Source: RFSX01 sp965230215
GTDB taxonomy: Bacteria > Bacteroidota > Bacteroidia > Chitinophagales > Saprospiraceae
NCBI GenBank assembly: GCA_965230215.1
Contig: CBDDKN010000001.1
Location: 310,001-374,000, forward strand
Length of the DNA stretch: 64,000 bases
Direction: 5' to 3'
Below the pieces are notes generated by a model. That model was not told the origin of the DNA. It made no database searches and was given only the letters and a program-made list of their open reading frames with translations. Each line of letters opens with the position of its first letter. The first letter of the stretch is position 1. The translations under genes were made by a program, and so were the position numbers. Shown one piece after another: positions 50,665 to 58,964 of this stretch.

Positions 50665-50880
50665 ATGAAATCAAATTTAGTATACATTTGCTCACTCATT
50701 TTGCTGTCTCCAGTAAGCTTGATAGGACAAGAGCTCACCGATGATTTTTTTAGAAATACCGGAAAAATAAATACAGTATTGGCGGTCGTGTTAATACTGT
50801 TTTTTGTTTTAATAGCCTTCCTGTTTACACTTGACAGAAAACTGAGTAGCTTAGAAAAACATCAAGAAGATGAGCAGTAA
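50665..50880 (+). CDS. ccmD: CcmD-family small protein (71 aa)
   Basis: The signal/leader helix (about 5-21) is followed by DDFFRNTGKINTVLAVVLILFFVLIAFLFTLDRKLSSLEK: one transmembrane helix and a charged LDRKLSxLEK tail, the usual mark of Bacteroidota CcmD. In the Ccm system it helps release CcmE from CcmABC. It is 79 bp after ccmC and overlaps the glutamate dehydrogenase gene by 11 bp. Confidence 0.85.
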   Translation: MKSNLVYICSLILLSPVSLIGQELTDDFFRNTGKINTVLAVVLILFFVLIAFLFTLDRKLSSLEKHQEDEQ

Positions 50881-52288
50881 GCAAGCAAGCTTTTACGAAA
50901 GTGTCGAAAAGAATTTCGACAAAGCAGCAGCCCTAACCTCACATCCAAAAGGACTTTTGGAACAAATCAAGGTTTGTAATGCTATTTACCAGATGAACTT
51001 TCCGGTTAAGATCGGAAACAGTTATCAGGTGATCGAAGCCTACAGGGTACAACACAGTCATCACAGACTCCCGACCAAAGGTGGTATTCGATTCAGTCAT
51101 CTTGTTAATCAGGATGAAGTCATGGCACTGGCAACTTTGATGACTTATAAATGTGCACTCGTTGACGTACCATTTGGTGGTGCAAAAGGGGGTGTCAAAG
51201 TAAGTCCAAGAAAGTATTCTGAAGATGAGTTAGAAAAAATCACAAGACGTTACACCGTTGAATTGGTAAGAAAGAATTTTATCGGTCCTGGTGTTGATGT
51301 ACCTGCACCAGATTACGGAACCGGAGCTCGAGAAATGGCTTGGATTCTCGATACCTATCAGCAATTGAAAAATGGTGAGTTAGATTCAACGGGCTGTGTA
51401 ACAGGTAAGCCTGTTGCGCAAAATGGAATTCGTGGACGTACTGAAGCTACAGGTAGAGGTGTATTCTATGGACTAAGAGAATTCTTCAATTATGAAGATG
51501 ATGTAAAAGCCTTGGGAATGGAACCAGGTATCAAGGATAAGACGATGGTCATTCAAGGTCTTGGTAATGTAGGTTATTACACTGGCGACATTTCAATCAA
51601 AGAAGGTGGTGTTAAGGTGATTGGTGTTTCGGAAATCGAAGGTACCATCTACAGTGAAGCTGGAATAGATATAGCAAAATTGTTCAAGTATCGTAAAGAG
51701 AAAGGAAGTATTCTTGGCTTCCCTGGTACAACGACAATGAAGTCCAGAGAAGATTGGGTCGGCATCAATTGTGATATTCTTGTACCTGCGGCTCTGGAAA
51801 GTCAGATCCATAAAGGCAATGCCAGCAAGGTGAAGGCCAAGGTTATTGCTGAAGCTGCCAACGGACCTGTTACATCTCAAGCTGAGGACATACTTTTGAA
51901 AAAAGGTATTGTTATCATACCTGATATGTATTTGAATGCAGGTGGTGTTACGGTGTCTTACTTTGAGTGGCTAAAAAATCTTTCTCATGTACGTTATGGT
52001 CGAATTGAAAAAAGATTTGATCAGAACGCTTATGCAAACCTCGTTTCTCTTGTTGAGAAGATGACAGGAAAAAAAGTGAGCAACAAAGAAAGGGAGTTTC
52101 TGACAAGAGGCGCCGATGAGGTTGACCTGGTAAGATCAGGGCTTGAAGAAACAATGATTGAAGCTTATCGTCAGATCAGAGAAACATATAAACGCAAGAA
52201 AAAGGTGAATGACTTAAGAACTGCAGCCTTTATTACAGCCATCAATAAAGTCGCATCAGACTACATGGCTTTAGGTGTTTTCCCTTAA
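50870..52288 (+). CDS. Glu/Leu/Phe/Val-family dehydrogenase, probable glutamate dehydrogenase (472 aa)
   Basis: NAD(P)-dependent oxidative deamination of an amino acid. The substrate domain has KGGIRFSHLVNQDEVMALA (about 65-83) and the catalytic lysine region VDVPFGGAKGGV (about 100-112), then DVPAPDYGT. The Rossmann domain has VIQGLGNVGYYTG (about 225). EAANGPVT and LNAGGVTVSYFEWLKNLSH are conserved late motifs. A glutamate substrate is likely, but the family includes other amino-acid dehydrogenases. It overlaps ccmD by 11 bp. An Lrp-type regulator lies downstream after a terminator. Confidence 0.92.
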   Translation: MSSKQASFYESVEKNFDKAAALTSHPKGLLEQIKVCNAIYQMNFPVKIGNSYQVIEAYRVQHSHHRLPTKGGIRFSHLVNQDEVMALATLMTYKCALVDVPFGGAKGGVKVSPRKYSEDELEKITRRYTVELVRKNFIGPGVDVPAPDYGTGAREMAWILDTYQQLKNGELDSTGCVTGKPVAQNGIRGRTEATGRGVFYGLREFFNYEDDVKALGMEPGIKDKTMVIQGLGNVGYYTGDISIKEGGVKVIGVSEIEGTIYSEAGIDIAKLFKYRKEKGSILGFPGTTTMKSREDWVGINCDILVPAALESQIHKGNASKVKAKVIAEAANGPVTSQAEDILLKKGIVIIPDMYLNAGGVTVSYFEWLKNLSHVRYGRIEKRFDQNAYANLVSLVEKMTGKKVSNKEREFLTRGADEVDLVRSGLEETMIEAYRQIRETYKRKKKVNDLRTAAFITAINKVASDYMALGVFP

Positions 52289-52364
52289 TTTTTAATTTTA
52301 GCCAACAAAATTGAAAGTTTTTGCGTTAAGAAGATAATAGAGAGTTTTTTCATAGTTGGTTTCT

Positions 52365-52394
52365 AGCCGAAGATAAGTTTCTTCGGCTTTTTTA
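52365..52394 (+). terminator. Intrinsic terminator after the dehydrogenase gene
   Basis: Nine-base-pair perfect stem AGCCGAAGA / TCTTCGGCT with loop TAAGTT and a T-run. Confidence 0.9.
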
Positions 52395-52514
52395 TTTCCG
52401 TAATTTAAAATAAAAAAAGGTTTTAACACTGTTTGATAATTTTTATCTTGGTTTTCGCCTTTCATTTTAGAATTTTATTTTATTATTGCACTTCAATAAA
52501 AACCGCTAGAAAAT

Positions 52515-52988
52515 ATGGCAGAGAAGCTTGATAAAATCGATTTAAGTATTCTGAAGATTCTTCAAGAAAACAGTAAGATTACTAATCTAGAACTATCCAA
52601 AAAAATTGGCTTGTCACCAGCACCAACTCTGGAGCGTGTGAAGAAGCTAGAAGGCACAGGAATCATTGAGAGCTACCATGCGAAAGTCAACGCAGAAAAA
52701 ATTGGATTGAACGTGCGCACTTTTGTTCTTGTCTCTTTGGCATGGAACAAAGAAAATGCACTTGAAAATTTCCTGGAAAAGATCAGTAAGATCAATGAAA
52801 TTACCGAAGGTTATATCGTGACTGGTGATGGCGACTTCCTATTGAAAATTATTACCAAGGATATTCCTTCTTACGAACAACTGTTATTTAAGAAATTATC
52901 TCAAATTGATGAGGTTGAGAGATTAAAAACGTTCATGACATTGTCAAAGGTGAAGAAGACCAAACTTCTGCCTTTTGATTATGATTAA
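52515..52988 (+). CDS. Lrp/AsnC-family transcriptional regulator (157 aa)
   Basis: The N-terminal winged HTH (LDKIDLSILKILQENSKITNLELSKKIGLSP) is followed by a C-terminal RAM ligand-sensing domain (TEGYIVTGDGDFLLKIITKDI). Lrp-type regulators bind amino acids and form octamers. The placement just downstream of an amino-acid dehydrogenase gene suggests, but does not prove, a link to amino-acid metabolism. Length is typical. Confidence 0.94.
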   Translation: MAEKLDKIDLSILKILQENSKITNLELSKKIGLSPAPTLERVKKLEGTGIIESYHAKVNAEKIGLNVRTFVLVSLAWNKENALENFLEKISKINEITEGYIVTGDGDFLLKIITKDIPSYEQLLFKKLSQIDEVERLKTFMTLSKVKKTKLLPFDYD

Positions 52989-53010
52989 AGATGAATTTTG
53001 ACCTCCAAAA

Positions 53011-53048
53011 GTGGCTGTTCCTATTGAAAAGGGACGGCCATTTTTTTT
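53011..53048 (+). terminator. Intrinsic terminator after lrp-type gene
   Basis: Ten-base-pair stem TGGCTGTTCC / GGGACGGCCA (two G-U pairs) followed by eight T. It lies between the regulator and the TraB-type gene. Confidence 0.85.
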
Positions 53049-53063
53049 GACTTTAAATATTAT

Positions 53064-53852
53064 ATGCTTGACAATGCACTGATATGGCAATTGGACTATC
53101 CCAACGGAACAAGATCTTTCTTGTTTGGAACCATGCATGTCAGGGATAAGGCAGCATACAGTTTTGTCGAACGTGTTGATCAACTTATTGAGGAAGTGGA
53201 TGCATACTATGCTGAGATGCACCTAGAGGAAGCCATGCGGCATATTCGGCTTGAAGATTACCTTATGCCAGATGGTATGACACTGCAGAATCTGATGTCC
53301 GAAAGGCATTACGTTCGAGCAGTAAGACATTGCAGACAGGTATTGGGATTTGATCTTAATGCTCATAAAAGCTTCTATCCCATACTCGTCGCCAATAGGA
53401 TTGCCGAGTCTGTGATGACGGAAGACCATGATTTGGCTTTGGATGCTTACCTGTGGCAGCTTGCGTCTCAAAAGGGCAAAACCATGGGTGGTATAGAAGC
53501 TGTCGCTTTCCAGGTTCAACTTCTAAAAAGACTGGAGATTGAAGAACAATTAAAAATTCTTAAGGACACGCTTCGGAATTTGAGCAAAAGCAGCCAGGGA
53601 ATTGGTGAACTTAAAAGGCTGTATGAAGAACAAAAAATTCTTTCTTTGTATAAAAAAAGCTTGAACGGGATCGGACGGTTCAAACATGAAATGCTTTTTG
53701 AGCGCAATGATATGATGGCATCATTTATTACCAGCCATAGTGAGGAGTCAGCGTTCTATGCCATAGGTGCAGCGCATCTTGCAGGATTTCATGGTGTCCT
53801 GAGAAAAGTCAGGAAAGCCGGTGTTTCTGTTAAAGGCCTAAATTTCAAATAA
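53064..53852 (+). CDS. TraB/GumN-family protein (262 aa)
   Basis: Putative metal-dependent peptidase-like fold (TraB/GumN/Tiki). Conserved GTMHVRD near residue 22 (the GxxH motif), GGIEAVAFQ (GxxE motif, about residue 146) and a C-terminal FYAIGAAHLAGFHGVL (second G-A-x-H motif) are all present. No signal peptide, so cytoplasmic. Function in bacteria is not established. A 4-bp gap to gldC suggests cotranscription. Confidence 0.88.
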   Translation: MLDNALIWQLDYPNGTRSFLFGTMHVRDKAAYSFVERVDQLIEEVDAYYAEMHLEEAMRHIRLEDYLMPDGMTLQNLMSERHYVRAVRHCRQVLGFDLNAHKSFYPILVANRIAESVMTEDHDLALDAYLWQLASQKGKTMGGIEAVAFQVQLLKRLEIEEQLKILKDTLRNLSKSSQGIGELKRLYEEQKILSLYKKSLNGIGRFKHEMLFERNDMMASFITSHSEESAFYAIGAAHLAGFHGVLRKVRKAGVSVKGLNFK

Positions 53853-53856
53853 TATC

Positions 53857-54210
53857 ATGATGAGTGAAAAGAAATCTATAATCAGTATTGAGGTGTCTCT
53901 TGATGAGAAGAATATTCCCAATAAGATCAATTGGACTGCAGCCACACCTAATGGTCCGGAGACCCGAGAATGTAAAGCTATGTTGTTGTCATTTTTTGAT
54001 AAAGAAACCTTGGAAACATTCAAGATAGATCTGTGGACAACCGAAATGCAAATCGCCGAGATGGATCGTTTGATGTTCCACAGTCTTAAGGCCTTGTCAG
54101 AAGCTTATTTTAATTCAACCAAAAACGAAGAGTTATCCAATAGTATGCGGAGTTTTGTACAGTACTTTGGCGAATATACAGGTATCATCCCCAAAGATGA
54201 AAAAGAGTAA
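53857..54210 (+). CDS. gldC: Gliding motility protein GldC (117 aa)
   Basis: Soluble protein first described in Flavobacterium johnsoniae gliding. It matches the GldC pattern: ISIEVSLDEKNIPNKINWTAAT at the N-terminus, SFFDKETLETFKIDLWTTEM in the middle, then FHSLKALSEAYFNST and MRSFVQYFGEYTGI. Length is right. In F. johnsoniae gldB is adjacent; here the neighbour is TraB/GumN and no gldB is in the window. ATGs at 53857 and 53860 are both possible. Confidence 0.9.
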   Translation: MMSEKKSIISIEVSLDEKNIPNKINWTAATPNGPETRECKAMLLSFFDKETLETFKIDLWTTEMQIAEMDRLMFHSLKALSEAYFNSTKNEELSNSMRSFVQYFGEYTGIIPKDEKE

Positions 54211-54364
54211 AAACGCTCATATATTCAAATTTATAATATAAAAACATATAATAAATAAATTTAATTTGATGTCATAATCGTCAGATTTACAGTTGTTTAT
54301 GAGTACGCCTTCAAATAAAATGAAATATTATACATATTAACTTTTTTTAATATATATAATTTTC

Positions 54365-54394
54365 TATTTTTGATAGCAAAACCTACGATTGCTA
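54365..54394 (+). promoter_or_regulatory. Promoter -7 element and palindromic operator of the S24 regulator
   Basis: TATTTTTG (54365-54372) is a full -7 match, and the predicted start is around 54376-54380. Spanning that start is the inverted repeat TAGCAA-N9-TTGCTA (54374-54379 and 54389-54394), which directly adjoins the ATG at 54395. A palindrome on the transcription start is the typical place for self-repression by a HTH-S24 regulator. Confidence 0.5.
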
Positions 54395-55264
54395 ATGCAG
54401 GGCGAAGTCACCAACAGGTTTATTACTTGTATAGAATATCTGAAGGAAAAGCACATAATTCCTTCAACGAGACAATTTGCACTTGCAATTGGCATTCATC
54501 CCCAGTGTATTTCAGATATTATTAGATCCAAGCGTGAAGTCAATACTGACATCATTAACAAAGCTGTAGAACAGTTTAATATCAGTCCTAATTTTTTGTT
54601 TACCGGTAAGGGATCAATCTTGTTAATAGAGGTTTCTTCTTCTAATTCAGAGCCGCTTAATGTTGATCCTATATTAACCGTTGTAACAGATTCCAATGGC
54701 GATGAACGTATCGTTCATGTCCCTGTCGCAGCACAGGCCGGGTATGGTAATCAAATACATGATGCGATGTTCTTTGAGAATCTTCCGAGCTTCTCATTGC
54801 CATGGCAGCAATTTAAGTCCAGCAGTTACAGATGCTTTGATGTTGCTGGTGATAGTATGGAGCCCACATTGTATTCTGGAGATAAAGTGGTGTGTAGCTT
54901 CGTAGAATCAGAAAACTGGTTTAACGGAATCAGAGATAATTATGTCTATGTCCTTGTGACGCACAGCAGTGTATATGTCAAGCGTGTTGTCAACAATTTG
55001 AAGCATAGTGGTACACTGGCTCTCATCTCTGATAATAGCTTTTATGCCCCTACTGAAATTGAATTAAAAGACTTATTAGAGGTATGGACGGTATCTCTCA
55101 AGATTTCACCTTTTATGCCTTCTCCTAATAATATCCGCAATGGTTTGCACAATGAAGTAGAGATTCTCAAGACCACCATTGCAGATCAGGGCAAACTTAT
55201 ACAAAGCCTCAACAACACCATTGAGAAGCTTTTGAGGCAAAACAGAAGTTCTACAATAAGATAA
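54395..55264 (+). CDS. HTH/S24 LexA-like repressor with C-terminal coiled coil (289 aa)
   Basis: Phage-repressor-type regulator. An XRE-like HTH (about residues 1-65; STRQFALAIGIHPQCISDIIRSKR) is followed by a linker, then an S24 peptidase domain. The domain has a possible Ala-Gly cleavage site in VAAQAGYGNQ (about 108-118), the catalytic Ser in AGDSMEPTL (about 152) and the catalytic Lys in VYVKRVV (about 195). A short coiled coil (about 250-285) follows. Self-cleavage on a signal is the known mechanism in the family. No phage genes surround it. The downstream 74-residue gene starts 2 bp after its stop. TTG 54389 is a less likely start. Confidence 0.9.
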   Translation: MQGEVTNRFITCIEYLKEKHIIPSTRQFALAIGIHPQCISDIIRSKREVNTDIINKAVEQFNISPNFLFTGKGSILLIEVSSSNSEPLNVDPILTVVTDSNGDERIVHVPVAAQAGYGNQIHDAMFFENLPSFSLPWQQFKSSSYRCFDVAGDSMEPTLYSGDKVVCSFVESENWFNGIRDNYVYVLVTHSSVYVKRVVNNLKHSGTLALISDNSFYAPTEIELKDLLEVWTVSLKISPFMPSPNNIRNGLHNEVEILKTTIADQGKLIQSLNNTIEKLLRQNRSSTIR

Positions 55265-55266
55265 GC

Positions 55267-55491
55267 ATGAAAGAAATCAAGGCTACAACAGTTTACATTA
55301 ATCTGGAAGGTGGCTTTTGGGGTCTGAAATCAGACAATGACTATTTGCCATTAAATTTCCCGGAACAGCTCAAGACGGACGGTGTCCAAACGACATGTGT
55401 CATTGAAGTGCTCGCTGATGTGCAGACCGCATTTAACTGGGGAATACCTTGTCGTATCATATCATTTCAAACACTTAACCCTTATAAATAA
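55267..55491 (+). CDS. Unknown 74-residue protein coupled to S24 regulator and degenerate ABC protein
   Basis: Not recognised. A compact, apparently beta-rich soluble protein: TVYINLEGGFWGLKSDNDYLPLN, then TTCVIEVLADVQTAFNWGIPCRIISF. No signal peptide or membrane helix; two Cys and several Trp. It begins 2 bp after the S24 regulator stop and its stop overlaps the next ATG (TAATG). Translation is therefore almost certainly coupled on both sides, which supports a real gene and a shared function with its neighbours. Confidence 0.75.
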   Translation: MKEIKATTVYINLEGGFWGLKSDNDYLPLNFPEQLKTDGVQTTCVIEVLADVQTAFNWGIPCRIISFQTLNPYK

Positions 55492-56129
55492 TGTCTGTTC
55501 TAGCAGTGGATACTATTTTATCATGTAAGAATGTTACGCTTTCAGATTTTAGAATCCCGGAGTTGGAACTTTCGAAAGGGGAGTGGTTGCATATATTGAT
55601 ACATCAGGATAACAGACGCAAAGATCTGGTAGAAGCACTTCTGTTTAGAAATGACGTACTTCAACAGTCTTATTTTAATGGTGATTATAGTTTTCAAAAT
55701 AATAAGGATAAGCAATCACTTCGTCGAAGGATTTCTTACTGGCCGGTAGATTTTCATGAAATCACCGATGAGAACTATATCCGTCAAAAGGAGATGCTTA
55801 CCGGTTTCAAAAGAACAGCCCTGCCTGATGCAAGCAGAACATTTTTGGATCACCTTATGCTCATAGATGAATTGCCGGGTTCATATAAGCGAATGATCTT
55901 TGCTTTGCTTATGAACGCACCTGAAGTTCTGATTATTGACAGAGCCTTAGACATCATCGATAATGATTTTCATGCCAGCATACTTAAATATATCACCCGG
56001 TATTCACGCCAGTCGGGCATGGCTATTATCAATCTAACAGCTGACAAGTCGACTCAGGATATATTGAGAGCAAGAATGTATCATGCTCCGGCTAACGAGC
56101 TACTAGAGCTTGTGAACCATGAGGGGTAA
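55491..56129 (+). CDS. Degenerate ABC-ATPase-like protein lacking ATP-binding motifs (212 aa)
   Basis: Aligned by eye to FtsE/LolD-type ATPases over its length. Residues 10-35 match the first strands, and RRRISYWPVDFHEITDENYIRQ (78-99) the Q-loop region. IDELPGSYKRMIFALLMNAPEVLIIDRALDIID (125-157) matches the signature-to-D-loop region, and IINLTADKS (179-187) the switch strand. Yet Walker A reads IHQDNRRKDL (no GxxGxGK), the LSGGQ signature reads LPGSYK, the catalytic Glu after Walker B is Arg151, and the switch His is absent. ATP hydrolysis is not expected. Likely a structural or regulatory pseudo-ATPase. Its end overlaps the convergent DUF255 gene by 27 bp. Confidence 0.65.
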   Translation: MSVLAVDTILSCKNVTLSDFRIPELELSKGEWLHILIHQDNRRKDLVEALLFRNDVLQQSYFNGDYSFQNNKDKQSLRRRISYWPVDFHEITDENYIRQKEMLTGFKRTALPDASRTFLDHLMLIDELPGSYKRMIFALLMNAPEVLIIDRALDIIDNDFHASILKYITRYSRQSGMAIINLTADKSTQDILRARMYHAPANELLELVNHEG

Positions 56130-58202
56130 TGCCTCTTTTGGTTCCATAACAGGAAGCTTACAAGTTTTATTTTGACAAACGTATATCATGGTTACGTCAT
56201 CCTGTAACTTCTCCTTCAATAATTCAAGGTTTTCCTCGTTTTCTGAACCCAGGAACAAACTGTTGCCGGTATAGCTTTTGGCCAGTTCTGCTCTCTTGAC
56301 AAGGGCCTCTTTTCCAAGAATAGCAACTTCATAAGGCGCTACCATATGATCAAGTAACATCTGATACCAATTGCTGTAAAAGCTCAGGTATTCACTACTG
56401 CTGATTCTCGGCATCATATTCTTAAGCATCTGTTCAGATATTTCTAGATATGTCTTGTTGTAAAGCAATGAACCCAATTCAAAGAGCATGCGGCCCATTG
56501 ATGAGTTGCTTGAAGGAATCACATTGTCTTCGTATTCTGCCTTTTTAGCGATCAATGGAGGATCCAGTTTGGAGGTGTAATCAAACATTTTCAATTCATT
56601 ATTGTAAAAATGCTCGATACCATAGTCAGCAAGCTTTTGAGCCGTGTCGAGCCACTTCTTATCGAATGTGGCTTGGTATAGGTCTATACATGCGCTTGCC
56701 AACAATGCATAGTCATCGAGAAATGCATTGATTGAAGATTTTCCATCTTTATAGTTTCTGTTTAGCCTACCGTCTGTATCCATCTGATTATCAAGGATAA
56801 AGTTTGTGCTTCTAATAGCTCTTTCAAGGTAGGCTTCTGTGCCCAAAGCATTATATGCATCAATGTACCCACTGATCATTAGTGCATTCCAGGAAGTCAG
56901 AATTTTATCATCTAATCCTGGTCTGATTCGCGTGTCTCTGACCGCCATGAGTTTTGAACTGCATTCCTTGATTATGGTCTCAAGCTCCTCAATACTTATG
57001 TTGTTGTCCGCCGCAAATTCCGCCTTCGAAAGCTGAATGTTCAATATGTTTTTATGTTCGAAGTTTCCGGTATCTGAGACATTGTAATAATTATTGAATA
57101 TTCTACTTTTTGTCTCATCGCCGATGATGGAGTCAATCTCTGCTTTGTCCCATACGTAAAACTTACCTTCTTCACCCTCGCTATCCGCATCCAGGGATGA
57201 ATAAAATCCCGATTCAGCAGAGCTCAATTCACGTTCTACGAATGATATGGTTTGCTCGACAATGTCTTTGTATAAATCTTTACCGGTAAGCTTGTATGCA
57301 TTTGCATAGACCGAAGTCAACTGACCATTATCATAAAGCATTTTCTCGAAGTGAGGAACCAACCAGTAAGGATCTACCGAGTATCTGGCAAAGCCACCTC
57401 CCAACTGATCAAAGATGCCGCCATAGGCCATTCTGTCAAGGCCGGTTTCAATGATCTTCATCGCTTCTTCGTCTCCGGACATCCAGAAGTATTTCATTAG
57501 AAACTCATAGCTGTTGGGCATAGGGAATTTGGGTGCACCAGTTCGCCCTCCATATTCCTGATCATACTGGGCAAAAGCAACGGGTAATTGAGATTTTAAA
57601 TCATCGAAATTAACATCAAGGTCATTCGTATTGACTTCTATTAAAGCTGTGCTTTCAATACCTTCAGTAATTCTGTCTGCGGACTCTCTTAATCTAGACG
57701 GGTTTTCTGTTTTCACCTTAATTATCTGATCCATGATGTTGAGCCATTGTTCCTTTGGATAATAAGTCCCGGCGAAAACGGGTTTTCCATCCGGTAAGGC
57801 AATTGCATTCAGTGGCCAACCTCCTCTTCCCGATAGGAGTTGCGCAGCTGTCATGTATACATCATCCACATCGGGTCGCTCTTCACGGTCAACTTTTATA
57901 GAAACAAAGTGCTCATTCATAACTGAGGCCACCAGAGAATCTTCAAAAGATTCATGTTCCATTACGTGGCACCAGTGACAAGCTGCATACCCAATGCTTA
58001 TAATTATCAGTTTGTCTTCCTTCTGGGCTTTTTCAAGAGCCTCTTCGCCCCAAGGGTACCAATCCACTGGGTTGTAAGCATGTTGCAGGAGATACGGACT
58101 GGATTCATTGATGAGCCTGTTAGCAGTTTTATTCTTTGAATTCATAGCAGTATGACATTGTTGAAGCAATGCAAGGGAAAGTATTATTATAAGTATACGC
58201 AT
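56103..58202 (-). CDS. DUF255/YyaL-type thioredoxin-domain lipoprotein (699 aa)
   Basis: Member of the SPATA20/YyaL family. A lipoprotein signal (SLALLQQC) precedes the N-terminal thioredoxin-like domain. That domain has SPYLLQHAYNPVDWYPWGEEAL, the ACHWCHVMEHESFED active-site-like stretch, KVDREERPDVD and GGWPLNAIALPDGKPVFAGTYYP. An (alpha/alpha)6-barrel-like part follows (AKFPMPNSYEF-type text, DDKILTSWNALMISG, FLDDYALLASACIDLYQ). Biochemical function is unsettled. The start at 58202 gives a proper lipoprotein signal; the open frame further 5' does not look coding. Confidence 0.9.
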   Translation of the reverse strand: MRILIIILSLALLQQCHTAMNSKNKTANRLINESSPYLLQHAYNPVDWYPWGEEALEKAQKEDKLIIISIGYAACHWCHVMEHESFEDSLVASVMNEHFVSIKVDREERPDVDDVYMTAAQLLSGRGGWPLNAIALPDGKPVFAGTYYPKEQWLNIMDQIIKVKTENPSRLRESADRITEGIESTALIEVNTNDLDVNFDDLKSQLPVAFAQYDQEYGGRTGAPKFPMPNSYEFLMKYFWMSGDEEAMKIIETGLDRMAYGGIFDQLGGGFARYSVDPYWLVPHFEKMLYDNGQLTSVYANAYKLTGKDLYKDIVEQTISFVERELSSAESGFYSSLDADSEGEEGKFYVWDKAEIDSIIGDETKSRIFNNYYNVSDTGNFEHKNILNIQLSKAEFAADNNISIEELETIIKECSSKLMAVRDTRIRPGLDDKILTSWNALMISGYIDAYNALGTEAYLERAIRSTNFILDNQMDTDGRLNRNYKDGKSSINAFLDDYALLASACIDLYQATFDKKWLDTAQKLADYGIEHFYNNELKMFDYTSKLDPPLIAKKAEYEDNVIPSSNSSMGRMLFELGSLLYNKTYLEISEQMLKNMMPRISSSEYLSFYSNWYQMLLDHMVAPYEVAILGKEALVKRAELAKSYTGNSLFLGSENEENLELLKEKLQDDVTMIYVCQNKTCKLPVMEPKEALPLMVHKL

Positions 58203-58350
58203 ATGATGGAACGATTGTTTTTGAATAAGCAGGCCAAATATACGTTTATAGTGAGAGGGAAGCGATTTAAATGGCAATAATAGCTTAACAATAATTTACA
58301 TGATATTAAATAAAAATGTCATATTTTAGGAAGGAATAAAACCTGATATT

Positions 58351-58821
58351 ATGAAATGGCGAAGACTCAACGGCAATAGAATCCAACTACCGATTAAAGA
58401 TGCAGTAAAACGTACGATTATCGAAGAGACTGCCAAAGGTAATCGTCTTAAGGTATGTATCGGATCTGATTCTCTGGAAAGGTCTGGCGTTGTAGAGTTT
58501 GCCACCGTCATTGTATTTCTTCGTGAGAAGAAAGGCGGTTTCATGTTTATCAATAATGAGAAGATGCGTCAGAAGATGTCTCTCAAGGAAAGGATGATTA
58601 CAGAAGTGGCCAAATCGGTTGAGGTAGCGTATGCGCTTTGTGATCTCCTGGATGAATATAATGTCGAGTTAGAAGTTCATGCAGATATCAATACCGATCC
58701 AAATTTCAAGTCAAATGTTGCTTTAAAAGAAGCGATGGGATATATACTCTCAATGGGTTTTGTTTTCAAGGCGAAGCCCAATGCATTTGCGAGCAGTTCT
58801 TGCGCTGACAAGGTAATTTAA
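58351..58821 (+). CDS. YkuK-family ribonuclease-H-like protein (156 aa)
   Basis: Small RNase-H-fold protein of the YkuK (formerly DUF458) group. KVCIGSDSLERSGVVEFATVIVFLRE carries the expected first acidic residue (GSDS), HADINTDPNFKSN the second region, and the C-terminal GFVFKAKPNAFASSSCADKV the conserved K-P-x-A-x-A-S-x-x-A-D. Function not established. It stands alone between the DUF255 gene and the M16 pair. Confidence 0.88.
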   Translation: MKWRRLNGNRIQLPIKDAVKRTIIEETAKGNRLKVCIGSDSLERSGVVEFATVIVFLREKKGGFMFINNEKMRQKMSLKERMITEVAKSVEVAYALCDLLDEYNVELEVHADINTDPNFKSNVALKEAMGYILSMGFVFKAKPNAFASSSCADKVI

Positions 58822-58843
58822 GTTCTGAATACACATATGAGTA

Positions 58844-58893
58844 TGTCAATTATGACAATTTGACGAAAAAACACTTCTATCCACACGGTGTGG
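58844..58893. promoter_or_regulatory. Two palindromes upstream of the M16 protease operon
   Basis: TGTCA-N4-TGACA at 58844-58857 is a perfect inverted repeat with FNR/CRP-like half-site spacing. CCACAC-G-GTGTGG at 58881-58893 is a second perfect inverted repeat, with too short a loop for a good hairpin. A near -7 match, TTTATTTG, lies further down before the ATG at 58965. These are operator candidates only. Confidence 0.35.
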
Positions 58894-58964
58894 GTCCCTC
58901 TTTTATCTAATATTTCAATATATAAGGCAGTTTTTCACTTTATTTGCACAAAAAAATTGTAATC

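Noticed and set aside
54395..56129. Prophage or mobile island around the S24 regulator
   Set aside because: No integrase, structural or lysis genes, no attachment repeats, and ordinary chromosomal genes lie on both sides.
55491..56129. Pseudogene of an ABC ATPase
   Set aside because: No stops or frameshifts, tight coupling to upstream genes, and well-kept hydrophobic core strands argue for a maintained protein.
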